Origin: Candidatus Sulfotelmatobacter kueseliae
Lineage (GTDB): Bacteria; Acidobacteriota; Terriglobia; Terriglobales; Acidobacteriaceae
Length of the DNA: 64,000 nt
Assembly (NCBI GenBank): GCA_900290255.1
Contig: OMOD01000188.1
Location: 58,905 to 122,904 of the forward strand
Reading direction: 5' to 3'
A program made the translations under genes and the position numbers. The notes under the pieces were generated by a model. It saw only the letters and a program-made list of their open reading frames with translations. It was not told the origin of the DNA and did not search any database. Each line of letters opens with the position of its first letter. The stretch's first letter is position 1. This document shows, in pieces, positions 1-8,550 of this stretch.

Positions 1-335
1 AGCCCGCCGGTGAGATGACGGCGCCACCGCAGTTTCCACCGTCCGGAATCGCGCTTCAGCCAAAGCGGGCCGATGGCGAGAAAAGTGAGTCGGAAGCCCA
101 CGCTGTGTCCTGCCAGCCAGTGCCCGAACTCGTGCACTACGGCCACCACCAGGTTGATCGTGAAATAACCGAGGAGAATGGCCAGAACGGGAAGATTCGG
201 AAGCACAAGCGCTGCGGCAATCCCGGTCAGAAGAGCAACTACGTTGCGCAACCGGATGCCCTCAACTTGGGGTTGAGGAAGCGGCTCCGTCAGGTCAAGG
301 ATGGGCGTGGCGGACGCTGGCTCCCGTTCGGACAT
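1..335 (-). CDS. M50-family (site-2-type) zinc metalloprotease, N-terminal part
   Basis: The gene runs off the left edge, so only about 111 N-terminal residues are present. After a short hydrophilic Pro-rich leader come two hydrophobic stretches (about residues 31-65). They run directly into VVHEFGHW, the HExGH zinc-binding and catalytic motif of peptidase M50 enzymes, which cut transmembrane or near-membrane substrates. The ATG at 335 is the only start in this frame downstream of the preceding gene; no strong ribosome binding site is visible. It lies 97 bases downstream of the response-regulator gene on the same strand and may be co-transcribed. The second (DG-type) motif would lie outside the window, so the subfamily cannot be assigned. 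Confidence 0.8.
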   Translation of the reverse strand, partial: MSEREPASATPILDLTEPLPQPQVEGIRLRNVVALLTGIAAALVLPNLPVLAILLGYFTINLVVAVVHEFGHWLAGHSVGFRLTFLAIGPLWLKRDSGRWKLRWRRHLTGG

Positions 336-432
336 TGCAATTGGCTCGGCTTCTTCCGGAAGCTGCTTTTCCCGCGCTCCACCAGAAAGGGAGACTGGTT
401 GGTTACTGACAGCTGACGGCTGGCGGATGTTT

Positions 433-2817
433 CTACTTCTTCTTCCCCAGCTTCTTCGAGATTTCTTCTACGATCTTGGGCCGCAGGTCGGCCAGAACGC
501 TGTCCACGATGCTGGCGATTTCGGCCGACTCGGCGCCGCCTTCGGCGGGAACTTCTTCGGGAGCCTTTTCTGCGCCCGCAGCGACGGCCATGGCAGCCTC
601 ATCCTTCTCTTTGGGAGCGGGCACTTCTTCAGCTTCCTTCTTGGAAGACTCGGGTGCGGAGTGGCCCTTTGGCCCCCCGGTCTCACGGATTCGCCGCCAG
701 CTGGCCCAAGCGGCGGCGGTAGTAGCCGCGATTTCCTGTTCCTTTTTCGCCATATCTTCAGTGCCTCCTGCGGCAGGTTCGGCTGGCTCCGAACTCTCCG
801 TGATTTGCGCTGCAACCTCGCGCGCCATAATCGGCTCGGCAGGGATTTCGCTTGCCGGAGCCGGCGCCACCGTTTCGGGTTCTTGCACACTCGAAGAAAC
901 TTCTGCGGGAGCGGCAACAGCCGCCTCCATTGCGGGCTGTGGCTCTTCCTGTTTCCGTTCCGCTAATTGTTCTGCTTCTGCCTTTTGTGCCTGGGCAACC
1001 GGTTCTGGTGCGATCGGCGGGCTGGCCGTTTCCGGCTCCGCTGCCGGCACGGGAGCGAGCTCCGGTTCCGCTGCGACGCTTTCCGCAACCGGCTTCTCTT
1101 CCGTCTTGGCTTCGATCTTCGCTTCGACTTTCGCTTCAACCGCTGGCGGAGGCTCAACCACCGGCTCAGCAACCGGCTCAACCACCGGCTCCGCCGCTTG
1201 TGCCGGGGCGGGTTCTGGTTCGGCAACGGGCGGCTTCGACTCAACCACCGATGACGCCACTGTCTCAAATTCCTTTACTGCAGCTTTAATTGCTTCCGCG
1301 GCCTGAGTGGCCACACTGCTTATGGTCCGCGCTACTTCCGGTAAGAAACCTGCCGGCTCCGGTACGGGCGGCTCGGCTGCTGGCGTCTCCACCGGTGATG
1401 CCATCACTGCGACAGGCTGGCTCTCCGCAACCGGCTCTTGAGGAGCCGTGTGCGCCATCTCCGCCGCGGCCAGGGCCGCGTACGTCTTCTGCATCTCCTG
1501 TTCGAGCGAAATCGCGGCTTCTTCGGGAAGAAGCGCGACCGGAACTGCCATCCAGCGGGACGCTGCGCTCACGTACTCCGCCCCGGCTGCAGCGGCCATG
1601 GTCATCGGCTCGTTGTCTTCAGCACGAGCGCTCGAACCATTTCCTGAGCTTGGAGCGAGGGATACATAGGTCGTCCCCAGCGGAAGGGCCATAATCGCCC
1701 CGGTCAGTTCGGCGGTAGCGGGATACGGGAGACCATGAGTTCGGTGATCGGGAGCGGCTTCGCTGGGTTTGTCCGGCGTCTCGCCCTTTTCTTTTTGCCC
1801 GGCCTCTTTCTCGGCCGCCGCCTCAACTGGAGGCGCTGCCGCTTCCTTCGCCACCTCAACGGCAGGCGTCTCTGGCTTTGCCTCAACAGTGGCTGGCGTG
1901 GCTTCGGCTGACACTTCGGCTTGAGCCGCCGCTTGTGTTGCCGGCTCGATAACCAGGGGCGGCGCGACTTCCACCTCCGCCGGAGGAATTTCTGCCGGGC
2001 GAGCTTCCGCTTGGCGGCTCTCTGTGGTCGGGACTTCTGCCACGCGGCTTTCTGTCTCTGGCTTGGTTTCAGCCGTGCCCTTGATCTGGGCCGCCGCTGC
2101 GGCTAGGGCCGCAATCTCTTCCGGAGTAACATCCTTGGGCAAGTGCGGCGCCAGGGCTCCGAGATCGACTCGAGGAGCCTCCTCTTTGGCCGGTTCCGGC
2201 TGGTGCGCTACCGGGTGCTCGACCGTCGTCCGCAGGTCCTTGTTGACCGGGTTATAGAACCCGGGATCATCCACGGTTTCCTCTTCCGCGGCTTTCCCCT
2301 TTTTCTTCTTGGAAGGAAACGCAATGCGGCTCTTCCAACCGGAATCCTCATTCGGATCGGCATCCATCGTCTTGTCGTAGCGGCCCTCCTCGACGGCGGC
2401 GATGGCGCGCGCAAAACGCCCCGGTTTGGGGGCTTCCGGCCGGGGCACAATCTTGTCTTCCAGCTTGCTCAGGGCACTCAGTAACTCGGTGGCTTCAAAG
2501 GGTTTCACGATGAAGGCATCGGCCCGCGCCCGCTTCGCCTCTTCCGGCTTAAAGGGCTCCAGTTTGCCCACCGTCAGCAGGATCGGAATGCGCGCCGTCT
2601 CATTCACTTCCTTGAGGCGCTGGCAGACTTCCAGCCCGCTATAGCCGGGCATGTAAACATCCAGAATAATGATGTCGGGCTTGGCTTCATTGACCTTTTT
2701 CAGCGCCGCCGATCCGTTATTGACGGTGACCACTTCGTAGCCCGCATCGGCAAGGATCTTTCGCCCCATATTCTGGGCGGTTACGCTGTCATCGGCGAGC
2801 AGTATCTTCCGGGCCAA
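433..2817 (-). CDS. Response regulator receiver protein with very long Pro/Ala/Glu-rich tail
   Basis: Residues 1-122 form a CheY-like receiver: acidic pair D9/D10, phospho-acceptor D53, T82 and K105 are all in place. The remaining roughly 670 residues are low complexity, rich in Ala, Pro, Glu and Val, and end in a charged helix (VDSVLADLRPKIVEEISKK) and a Lys cluster. There is no DNA-binding or enzymatic output domain, so output is probably by protein-protein contact; the tail may act as a flexible spacer. Translation starts at TTG 2817, with GAGGA six bases upstream; the nearby ATG is out of frame. The gene lies between the BamD-like lipoprotein and the M50 protease genes. No histidine kinase is encoded nearby. 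Total length of 794 residues is about six times a single-domain regulator. Confidence 0.85.
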   Translation of the reverse strand: MARKILLADDSVTAQNMGRKILADAGYEVVTVNNGSAALKKVNEAKPDIIILDVYMPGYSGLEVCQRLKEVNETARIPILLTVGKLEPFKPEEAKRARADAFIVKPFEATELLSALSKLEDKIVPRPEAPKPGRFARAIAAVEEGRYDKTMDADPNEDSGWKSRIAFPSKKKKGKAAEEETVDDPGFYNPVNKDLRTTVEHPVAHQPEPAKEEAPRVDLGALAPHLPKDVTPEEIAALAAAAAQIKGTAETKPETESRVAEVPTTESRQAEARPAEIPPAEVEVAPPLVIEPATQAAAQAEVSAEATPATVEAKPETPAVEVAKEAAAPPVEAAAEKEAGQKEKGETPDKPSEAAPDHRTHGLPYPATAELTGAIMALPLGTTYVSLAPSSGNGSSARAEDNEPMTMAAAAGAEYVSAASRWMAVPVALLPEEAAISLEQEMQKTYAALAAAEMAHTAPQEPVAESQPVAVMASPVETPAAEPPVPEPAGFLPEVARTISSVATQAAEAIKAAVKEFETVASSVVESKPPVAEPEPAPAQAAEPVVEPVAEPVVEPPPAVEAKVEAKIEAKTEEKPVAESVAAEPELAPVPAAEPETASPPIAPEPVAQAQKAEAEQLAERKQEEPQPAMEAAVAAPAEVSSSVQEPETVAPAPASEIPAEPIMAREVAAQITESSEPAEPAAGGTEDMAKKEQEIAATTAAAWASWRRIRETGGPKGHSAPESSKKEAEEVPAPKEKDEAAMAVAAGAEKAPEEVPAEGGAESAEIASIVDSVLADLRPKIVEEISKKLGKKK

Positions 2818-3186
2818 AGGTTTTCCTCTGCATGAGGGGAGATACCGCGAAGGTAACCCGATAGCCAGCCTAAGTCAATGACGCAGAAGGGAGGTAACAG
2901 GTTACTATTGGTCAACACCGACCGAGGTGCCCGAGGCCGGAAAGTGCCTCTCCCGGGCACACGGGGTCCTGCAAATCCGGACGGATCTCGACCAAAACGC
3001 CCTTTTTCATGTAACCTTTGCCATCTTCCACGCGTCCAGCCGGGACATACTTCTCCGCGGGCTGCCCCACCCGGAGCCTGTCCTGAGCGAAGTCGAAGGA
3101 CGGTTTTCGAAGGGTGGGCACCACGAGGGGGACTGAAGCGATGACTGAATCCCAACTCCGGATGGCTGATGGCTGAGAGCTGACAG
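2818..3186. other. Intergenic region with a family-B hairpin and short direct repeats
   Basis: This 369-base gap holds a family-B palindrome (3060-3122) and, just before the next stop codon, short GCTGA-type repeats (3160-3192). No credible coding sequence or RNA gene is visible. Confidence 0.6.
3060..3122. repeat. Family-B hairpin element carrying the TGAGCGAAGTCGAAGG module
   Basis: The ends GCCCCACCC and GGGTGGGCACC pair. The loop carries the module CCTGTCCTGAGCGAAGTCG, seen in many other places in the window (for example 25420, 28412, 33620, 38650, 45850). Confidence 0.75.
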
Positions 3187-4644
3187 CTAAAACGGAACGA
3201 TCTTCCTCAAGCCCTTCTTTTTTTTCTTCTTGCTGCTGGAAATCTCCTGGTCGCTGGCCGGCGTGTTGTCGGCACTGGCCGAGGCGGAAGACGACTGCCC
3301 CTGCTGAATTTCGTTCATTTGCGGCGGCGGAGGAGGCAGCGCCTGATCACCCGCATTGTCAACCGGCTTCAGTTCATTGGAGTCGGCGGGCACATCGGGT
3401 TTCAGCTCATTCTCGTCAGCCGCGGCCGGCTTTGTGCCTCCGGAAACGGCAGGCTGCCCAAACGGCTGGCCCGGCGGTGGAGTCGTGCCGGCTGCCGGCT
3501 CGGTCGCGGCCGGTTGCTCTGGCTTCACGATGGTCAGCCCCAGGTCATTCTTGCCCGGCGGTGCCATCGCGCCGAGCGCCTCGTTCTGGACTACCCTGTT
3601 CGGGCTCACCGGCTCCGGATCCACCAGCGACGGTTCGCCTACCTTGGCCGCCGCCGTCACGTCCGGCCCTCTTTTCACGAAGCCCATCATCTTTTGCACC
3701 GTGGTGGGTTCGCGGCGGCTGGCGTCCTCAGCCTTATTCAGCGCCAGCGCAGCTTTGGTCGCGCGCGGGATCGGCTGGTGCAAAGCCGCCAGGCGCTTCT
3801 TGGCGTCGTCGGCGCGATCCATGATGGGATAGCGCGTCAGAATTCTGTCGTACTTTTCGGCCGCCAGTTTGGTCAGCTCTTCGCCATAGCGTGCCTTTAC
3901 CGCTTCGGTTGTGCAACCTCGCGGCAGGCCATGCGCGTCGCAAGTCGGGGCGTTGCGCAGGCGCGCCATCTGTCCCTCATAATTCTGCCCCAGCAGATAC
4001 AGCGCCTCATCGACGCGGCTGTAAAGTGGATACTTGTCCACCAGCGATTGCAGGCGTGCGATGGACGCGGGATACGATTCACGCAAATAGTAGAACCGCC
4101 CGATCTGGAACTCGCGGTCGGCCAGCACTTCCTGCACTTCCAGCAAGCGCTGCTTGGCCTCGGGCACCAGCTTGCTGTCGGGAAACTGCAGAATCATCTT
4201 GCGGTATTCGTCTTCGGCGCGCTTGGCGTGAGTGTAGTCGCGGTCGGATTTCTCCATCTGCTGATAATGAATGTTGGCGATTTTCAGCTGCGCTTCCGCG
4301 GCTTCCGGCATGTTGGGGAAGAACACGATGAAATCGCTGTACTCCTGCTCCGCCTGGGCTAACGATGTCGCGCCCCCCTCGGCATACCAGGAGTCGCCCA
4401 CCGCCAGCTTGGCGCGGGCCACGAACTCAGAGTCGGGATAGGTATTGATCAGGGTCTGCAGCGTCAACCGCGCCACGTCGAAACGGTTGTGCTTCATGGC
4501 GTCCATGGCCTTGTCGAACAGGACCTTATCCGGCTGCTTGGTGCCGATGTTGGCCAGCGGGTTGGCTGATTTCTTGTTGGTGCAAGCGGCCGTGAACGCC
4601 AGCAGCATGCCCAGCACCACCATCCATGAAATTCGACGTGACAT
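3187..4644 (-). CDS. bamD: BamD-like outer membrane assembly lipoprotein with long C-terminal tail
   Basis: The ATG at 4644 is preceded by GAGG at good spacing and starts a lipoprotein signal (charged MSRR, hydrophobic core, lipid-acceptor Cys at residue 21 in FTAAC). Residues about 35-240 contain tetratricopeptide repeats with the YPDSEF/FPNMPEA/FPDSK spacing of BamD (YfiO), which works with BamA to insert outer-membrane proteins. The family is normally about 250 residues; this protein has 485. The extra half is Pro/Ala-rich and ends in a Lys run followed by GLRKIVPF, which is unusual. BamA itself is encoded at the far end of the window, not in this cluster. An upstream in-frame ATG at 4671 lies in repeat DNA and is not used here. 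Confidence 0.8.
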   Translation of the reverse strand: MSRRISWMVVLGMLLAFTAACTNKKSANPLANIGTKQPDKVLFDKAMDAMKHNRFDVARLTLQTLINTYPDSEFVARAKLAVGDSWYAEGGATSLAQAEQEYSDFIVFFPNMPEAAEAQLKIANIHYQQMEKSDRDYTHAKRAEDEYRKMILQFPDSKLVPEAKQRLLEVQEVLADREFQIGRFYYLRESYPASIARLQSLVDKYPLYSRVDEALYLLGQNYEGQMARLRNAPTCDAHGLPRGCTTEAVKARYGEELTKLAAEKYDRILTRYPIMDRADDAKKRLAALHQPIPRATKAALALNKAEDASRREPTTVQKMMGFVKRGPDVTAAAKVGEPSLVDPEPVSPNRVVQNEALGAMAPPGKNDLGLTIVKPEQPAATEPAAGTTPPPGQPFGQPAVSGGTKPAAADENELKPDVPADSNELKPVDNAGDQALPPPPPQMNEIQQGQSSSASASADNTPASDQEISSSKKKKKKGLRKIVPF

Positions 4645-4649
4645 AGAAC

Positions 4650-4742
4650 CTCGGGAATTTCCGATTGCCAATTTCCGATTTACGATTTGAGATCAGTCAG
4701 GTTTTGCAATCGGCAATCGAAAATCGGCAATCGAAAATCAAT
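4650..4742. repeat. Degenerate short tandem repeats (CGATTGCCGATTTTCGATT type)
   Basis: The gap between rpe and bamD consists largely of diverged copies of a word of about 9 bases built on CGATT/GCCGATTT and its reverse. The same word family recurs at 25320-25410, 39594-39722 and 44315-44340. Confidence 0.7.
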
Positions 4743-5417
4743 TCAGACTCTCTGCAGCGCCGCTTCCGTCGCCGCCTTCAGCAGCGCCGCCGCATTCTTG
4801 CTTGGATCGCCGTTGCCGAACACCGCGTTGCCCGCCACCAGAATTTCCGCCCCGGCGCGGACCACATCGGCCACGGTTTCGAGCGCCACCCCGCCATCTA
4901 CTTCGATGCGGTAATTCAGCCCGCGTTGGCTGCGAATCTCGGCCAGGCGGCGCATTTTGTGCAGCGTGGACGGAATAAAGGGCTGGGCGCCAAAGCCCGG
5001 ATTCACCGACATCACCAGCACATAGTCTACAACGTCAAGCACTTCCGCGAGCGTCTCGACCGGCGTCGCCGGGTTGATCACCACCCCGGCCAGGCAGCCG
5101 TGATCCTTGATGTGGTGCAGCGTGCGGTTCAGGTGCCGGCAGACCTCCTGGTGCACGGAAATCCAGTCCGCGCCGGCGTCGGCAAAAACCGGAATGAACT
5201 CGTCGGGATGCTCGATCATCAGGTGGCAATCGAGCGGCAACCTGGTCGCCCGCCGCAGCGATTTCACCACCGGCGGCCCGATCGTCAGATTGGGAACAAA
5301 GTGCCCATCCATGATGTCCACATGGATGACCGTCCCGCCGCCTTCACCGGCGGCGCGCACTTCTTCGCCCAGCCGGGAGAAATCCGCAGACAGAATGGAT
5401 GGTGCCAGTTCGATCAC
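4743..5417 (-). CDS. rpe: Ribulose-phosphate 3-epimerase
   Basis: At 224 residues this is a full-length (beta/alpha)8 epimerase that interconverts ribulose-5-phosphate and xylulose-5-phosphate in the pentose phosphate pathway. The family signature APSILSADF is at residues 5-13. The metal and catalytic residues are visible: H32 and D34 in HVDIMDGHF, H65 in DCHLMIEHP, and D174 in EVDGG. The phosphate-binding NPGFGAQ is near residue 140. The start is GTG at 5417 with GAGG upstream. It lies upstream of the BamD-like gene on the same strand, separated by 98 bases of repeats, so co-transcription is possible but unproven. Confidence 0.96.
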   Translation of the reverse strand: MIELAPSILSADFSRLGEEVRAAGEGGGTVIHVDIMDGHFVPNLTIGPPVVKSLRRATRLPLDCHLMIEHPDEFIPVFADAGADWISVHQEVCRHLNRTLHHIKDHGCLAGVVINPATPVETLAEVLDVVDYVLVMSVNPGFGAQPFIPSTLHKMRRLAEIRSQRGLNYRIEVDGGVALETVADVVRAGAEILVAGNAVFGNGDPSKNAAALLKAATEAALQRV

Positions 5418-5639
5418 AGAACCTCGATCACAGAAACCTGGGTCTCAAGATCTGAAGATTTCACGCAGGAAATCGCTTCCCGAAATTCTAACACGCGGCA
5501 TGCGTCTGGCGCGGGCGCCCGCCTTCGATGTGGCGCGGGCACTCCCTTCGACTCGCTGCGCTCGCTCAGGGGAGGCTCTGCCCGCGAGGCTCTTGTGCTC
5601 CTGAACCCGGTCTCAACCCGGTGCGCGACGCCCCAGCCA

Positions 5640-6179
5640 TCAGTTCTGTGAAGCTGCCCCGGCGCCGGTCTTTTTCGGTGGCTCCTTTTCCATTTCCTGG
5701 ACTTCCTGCTGCATCCTCCCCTGCCACTGCTGCCCATACTTGGTCATGATAGGGATCATCGCCTGCATGGCCTCGGCTGTGACCGCGGGCGACTGCTCCA
5801 GGAACTTCTGACCGACCGGCGAGGAATAGAACGCATTCAGGGCCTCGATGTCGCCGTGGGTGAAGTGCTTCTGGTAAGCCGGAACCATCGCCTGCATGAT
5901 CTCGTCGAGTGGCATGTTTTTCATCATCTCATCCATCATTTTGTCCATTCGCAACTCGAAGTCTGGCGGCAGCTTATCTTTTTCTTTCACGTACTGTTCG
6001 TGGTACATCTGGTGCATCGGCTTCAGCATCGCCTCCATCGTCCTGCGCATCGTGTCGTGGGATCCCATGGTCCTGAGGAGCAGAATTACGTCGTCTCTGG
6101 AGGCCGGTTCTTCAGCGGTTTGGGCAAAAGCGGGAACGACAAAGGCGAGACACGCCAGGGCGATCAGGACTGGTTTCAT
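5640..6179 (-). CDS. Secreted DUF2059 domain protein
   Basis: The ATG at 6179 follows GGAGG and opens a classic signal peptide (MKPVLIALACL...AFAQ, cleavage near residue 20). The mature part is a Met-rich helical DUF2059 domain containing the typical FYSSPVGQKFLE segment followed by paired helices (about residues 60-160). The tail is polar (KEPPKKTGAG). The protein is 179 residues and probably periplasmic; the biochemical role of DUF2059 is unknown. The open frame extends 104 codons further upstream over the divergent transporter gene, but that part has no signal-like start. The divergent arrangement with the EamA gene leaves a very short shared control region. Confidence 0.85.
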   Translation of the reverse strand: MKPVLIALACLAFVVPAFAQTAEEPASRDDVILLLRTMGSHDTMRRTMEAMLKPMHQMYHEQYVKEKDKLPPDFELRMDKMMDEMMKNMPLDEIMQAMVPAYQKHFTHGDIEALNAFYSSPVGQKFLEQSPAVTAEAMQAMIPIMTKYGQQWQGRMQQEVQEMEKEPPKKTGAGAASQN

Positions 6180-6234
6180 AACAGCCTCCACAATCACAAC
6201 AGCGTATCCTACGGGCCGCTCGTAAGCTACGACT

Positions 6235-7149
6235 TTGTCGGGTGCCCCGTCTGCCTTCGCGGCTCGGCCCGTGTTACCCTCGTCCCGCGTGCTCTGGTTC
6301 ACCCAATTCGCACCAGCGGCCGGCTCCGTGGCTGCGTTCTTTCTGTGGGGCGCGTCTGACTTTGCCGGAGGATACGGCTCGCGCCGTGCCAACGCCTTCA
6401 CGCTCACCGCGTTCTCCCACATCTGCGCCTTCGTCCTCATGCTGGCCATCGCGCTCGGACAGCACGGCACTTTCCCTTCCCGGGCCAGCATTTTGTGGGC
6501 ATTACTAGCGGGCGCGATCGGAGGATTCTCCCTCGCCCTCTTCTATCGCGCCCTGGCTTCTGGACAGATGGGCCTGACCGCTCCGATCGCCGCTCTGATG
6601 GGCGCGGCCATTCCCGCGCTGGCCGACATCGCCATGGAAGGCGCACCGCGCCGTTGGACCATCGTCGGATTTGTGCTGGCCATCGTGGCCATCTGGCTGA
6701 TCACGCGCCCGGAGCCACGCGGTGAAAACGACGCCTCCGGCCGGCCCGAAGGTGTCGCCATGGCAGCCCTGGCCGGCGTGGGATTCGCCGCCTTCTACCT
6801 CTGCATTCACCAGGCACATGGCTCGGCAACGTGGCTCGCCGTCGCCTCCCGTGTAGGTTCGTTCACCACCACCGCCGTGGCCGTCGCCGTCACCCGCGCT
6901 TCCCTCGCGCTCGATCGTCCCCGTGTCGCTCTCGGCATGGTTGCCGGATTTCTCGACATCACCGCCAGCACTCTGTTCATTTACGCCAGCCAGCGCGGAC
7001 GCCTCGATGAAGCCGTGGTCATCACTTCGCTCTATCCCGCGGTGACCGTCCTGCTGGCGCGCCTGGTCCTCAAGGAACATTTCAGCCGCTGGAGGTTGGT
7101 GGGCCTGCTCGCCGCCCTGGCCGCCGTGCCGCTGATCGCTGCGGGATAA
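6235..7149 (+). CDS. EamA/DMT-family permease
   Basis: The 304-residue protein has about ten hydrophobic helices in two repeated EamA halves (about residues 28-155 and 175-300), as in drug/metabolite transporters that export small metabolites. The second half contains FIYASQRGRLDEAVVITSLYPAVTVLLA, close to the family pattern around its eighth and ninth helices. The start is uncertain. The longest frame begins at TTG 6235, while a GTG at 6289 would place translation just before the first helix. No ribosome binding site clearly decides it. Substrate cannot be predicted. Confidence 0.85.
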   Translation: MSGAPSAFAARPVLPSSRVLWFTQFAPAAGSVAAFFLWGASDFAGGYGSRRANAFTLTAFSHICAFVLMLAIALGQHGTFPSRASILWALLAGAIGGFSLALFYRALASGQMGLTAPIAALMGAAIPALADIAMEGAPRRWTIVGFVLAIVAIWLITRPEPRGENDASGRPEGVAMAALAGVGFAAFYLCIHQAHGSATWLAVASRVGSFTTTAVAVAVTRASLALDRPRVALGMVAGFLDITASTLFIYASQRGRLDEAVVITSLYPAVTVLLARLVLKEHFSRWRLVGLLAALAAVPLIAAG

Positions 7150-7171
7150 GCTGTTCTCGCGACTCTGCAAT

Positions 7172-7194
7172 ATTCCTTATTCTGGAATATGGAA
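7172..7194. promoter_or_regulatory. Operator half-site 1: 22-bp near-perfect palindrome
   Basis: ATTCCTTATTCTGGAATAT followed by GGAA forms an inverted repeat centred on TG. It matches the second site at 7237-7259 in 21 of 23 positions. The two centres are 65 bases apart, close to six helical turns. Confidence 0.75.
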
Positions 7195-7236
7195 CATATT
7201 GACCTGTAGTGCTATACTTACACACAATAACTATGA

Positions 7237-7259
7237 ATTCCATATTCTGGAATATAGAA
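7237..7259. promoter_or_regulatory. Operator half-site 2: 22-bp near-perfect palindrome, just upstream of the start codon
   Basis: ATTCCATATTCTGGAATAT followed by AGAA ends six bases before the ATG at 7265, so a bound protein would block translation initiation or promoter clearance. Promoter-like words lie between the two sites (TTGACC at 7199, TATACT at 7213). Autoregulation by the downstream winged-helix protein is inferred. Confidence 0.75.
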
Positions 7260-7264
7260 TAACA

Positions 7265-7828
7265 ATGTCTCTTCATCCCCAAGACGTGGTCGTGGTACTC
7301 AAGCTCATTGCCAACCGCAGTGCTGGCAAGCGGGGAACTTATGCCGAACTGGGCAAGGATCTGTTCATGAGTGCTTCACAAGTGTTTCGATCGGTTAACC
7401 GCGCCGAAACCGCGCATCTGCTAAGCGCTCCTACGATTCCTCCTCCTCCCGAACTTGGCGAGGAACCACCACGGGTATGGATGTGGCCCAATAACAACAA
7501 CCTTAAAGAGTTCCTGATCCACGGCGCGAAATATGCCTTTCCGGTTCAACGAGGCGGACCCACGCGCGGAATCCCGACCGCGGAAGCGGCTCCCCCGCTC
7601 AAGGAACACTTTGCCCAGGATTTCCCGTTGCCTCCTGTCTGGCCGCACGCGGCAGGCCCGTTTCGCGGCATTGCGTTTTCCCCGCTTTACAAGAATGTTC
7701 CCCAAGCGGCCCTGCGAGACCTCAAACTCTATGAACTCCTCGCCCTGGTAGATGCCATTCGCGAAGGACGCGCGCGCGAACGCGAGATTGCGATCCGCGA
7801 GCTGACCCTGAGAATTGACTCCCGGTGA
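7265..7828 (+). CDS. Winged-helix DNA-binding protein paired with a nucleotidyltransferase (antitoxin-like)
   Basis: Translation most likely starts at ATG 7265 (MSLHPQDVVV), directly after the second operator; an upstream in-frame start at 7199 would run through the operator. Residues 1-55 look like a helix-turn-helix of the type that begins HPQDVVVVLKL and continues TYAELGKDLFMSASQVFRSV. The rest (187 residues in all) has a conserved-looking GAKYAFPV and WPHAAGPFRGIAFSPL and ends in charged helices. Its stop overlaps the start of the nucleotidyltransferase gene by four bases (GTGA), so the two are translationally coupled. The pairing resembles AbiE/MenAT-type modules, in which the first gene encodes a DNA-binding antitoxin and autorepressor. 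That role is inferred. Confidence 0.7.
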   Translation: MSLHPQDVVVVLKLIANRSAGKRGTYAELGKDLFMSASQVFRSVNRAETAHLLSAPTIPPPPELGEEPPRVWMWPNNNNLKEFLIHGAKYAFPVQRGGPTRGIPTAEAAPPLKEHFAQDFPLPPVWPHAAGPFRGIAFSPLYKNVPQAALRDLKLYELLALVDAIREGRAREREIAIRELTLRIDSR

Positions 7829-8550
7829 ACATTCCTCCATCGAACCCGAATCTCGCGCGCCTCGCGGCCGCCGCCAAGAAGCTCGCGCCTTTGCTCGACC
7901 AGATCGTATTCGTCGGCGGCTGCGTAACTGGACTGCTTCTGACCGATCCCGCCGCCGCTCCGGTTCGGCCCACCCTCGACGTGGACGCAATTGTTGCGAC
8001 CGGGTCGTACGCCGAGTTCACGGCCCTGGAGAACCGCCTGCGCGAACTTGGCTTCCACCAATCTCATATAGAAGGCGCCCCGGTCTGCCGCTGGCTGAGT
8101 GGAGATTTGATTCTTGATCTGATGCCAATCGATCCCTCGATTCTTGGCTTCAGCAATCGCTGGTATCGTCCCGCACTAGAGGCCGCACAGAGCGTGAGAA
8201 TTGACGATTGCGAAATCCGGCTCATCACGGCGCCATACTTTCTTGCCACGAAGTTGGAGGCGTTTCATGGCCGGGGCAATCGGGATTACCGGATGAGTCG
8301 CGACCTGGAGGACATCGTAACCATCATTGATGGGCGCCCAGAACTCGTAGAAGAAGTCTCCGTTTCTGACTCTGAACTTAGGCAATATCTCAGCGACGAG
8401 TTTCGGTTGTTGTTGTCCAATCCTGAATTTCGCGATGCACTGCCCGGACACTTGCTGCCGGATTCGGCCAGTCAGCAGCGACTCAGCCTCATTCTCGGGC
8501 GAATCCGTCAGATAATCACATTGAGCGGTGAAAGCGATGCCACTACTTGA
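7825..8550 (+). CDS. Predicted nucleotidyltransferase, AbiEii/MNT-like
   Basis: At 241 residues, it starts at GTG 7825 inside the stop of the previous gene. The Pol-beta-type core is visible: GG31-32, the metal-binding pair D52 and D54 in [10 protein letters not shown], and a third acidic residue D98 in LILDLMP. A later segment [16 protein letters not shown] followed by SRDLEDIV matches AbiEii-type toxins, which transfer nucleotides to RNA or protein targets. With the winged-helix gene it forms a two-gene module with its own operator. Whether it is a toxin, a defence effector or a housekeeping transferase cannot be decided from sequence alone. The end of the gene overlaps the next start by 14 bases. 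Confidence 0.75.
   Translation: MNIPPSNPNLARLAAAAKKLAPLLDQIVFVGGCVTGLLLTDPAAAPVRPTLDVDAIVATGSYAEFTALENRLRELGFHQSHIEGAPVCRWLSGDLILDLMPIDPSILGFSNRWYRPALEAAQSVRIDDCEIRLITAPYFLATKLEAFHGRGNRDYRMSRDLEDIVTIIDGRPELVEEVSVSDSELRQYLSDEFRLLLSNPEFRDALPGHLLPDSASQQRLSLILGRIRQIITLSGESDATT

Noticed and set aside
15..2644. Plus-strand open frames opposite the response regulator and M50 genes
   Set aside because: They are shadows of GC-rich coding DNA on the other strand; the receiver domain and HEFGH motif identify the true frames.
5640..6491. A 283-codon version of the DUF2059 gene
   Set aside because: The first 104 codons overlap the divergent transporter gene; the signal peptide and GGAGG support the start at 6179.
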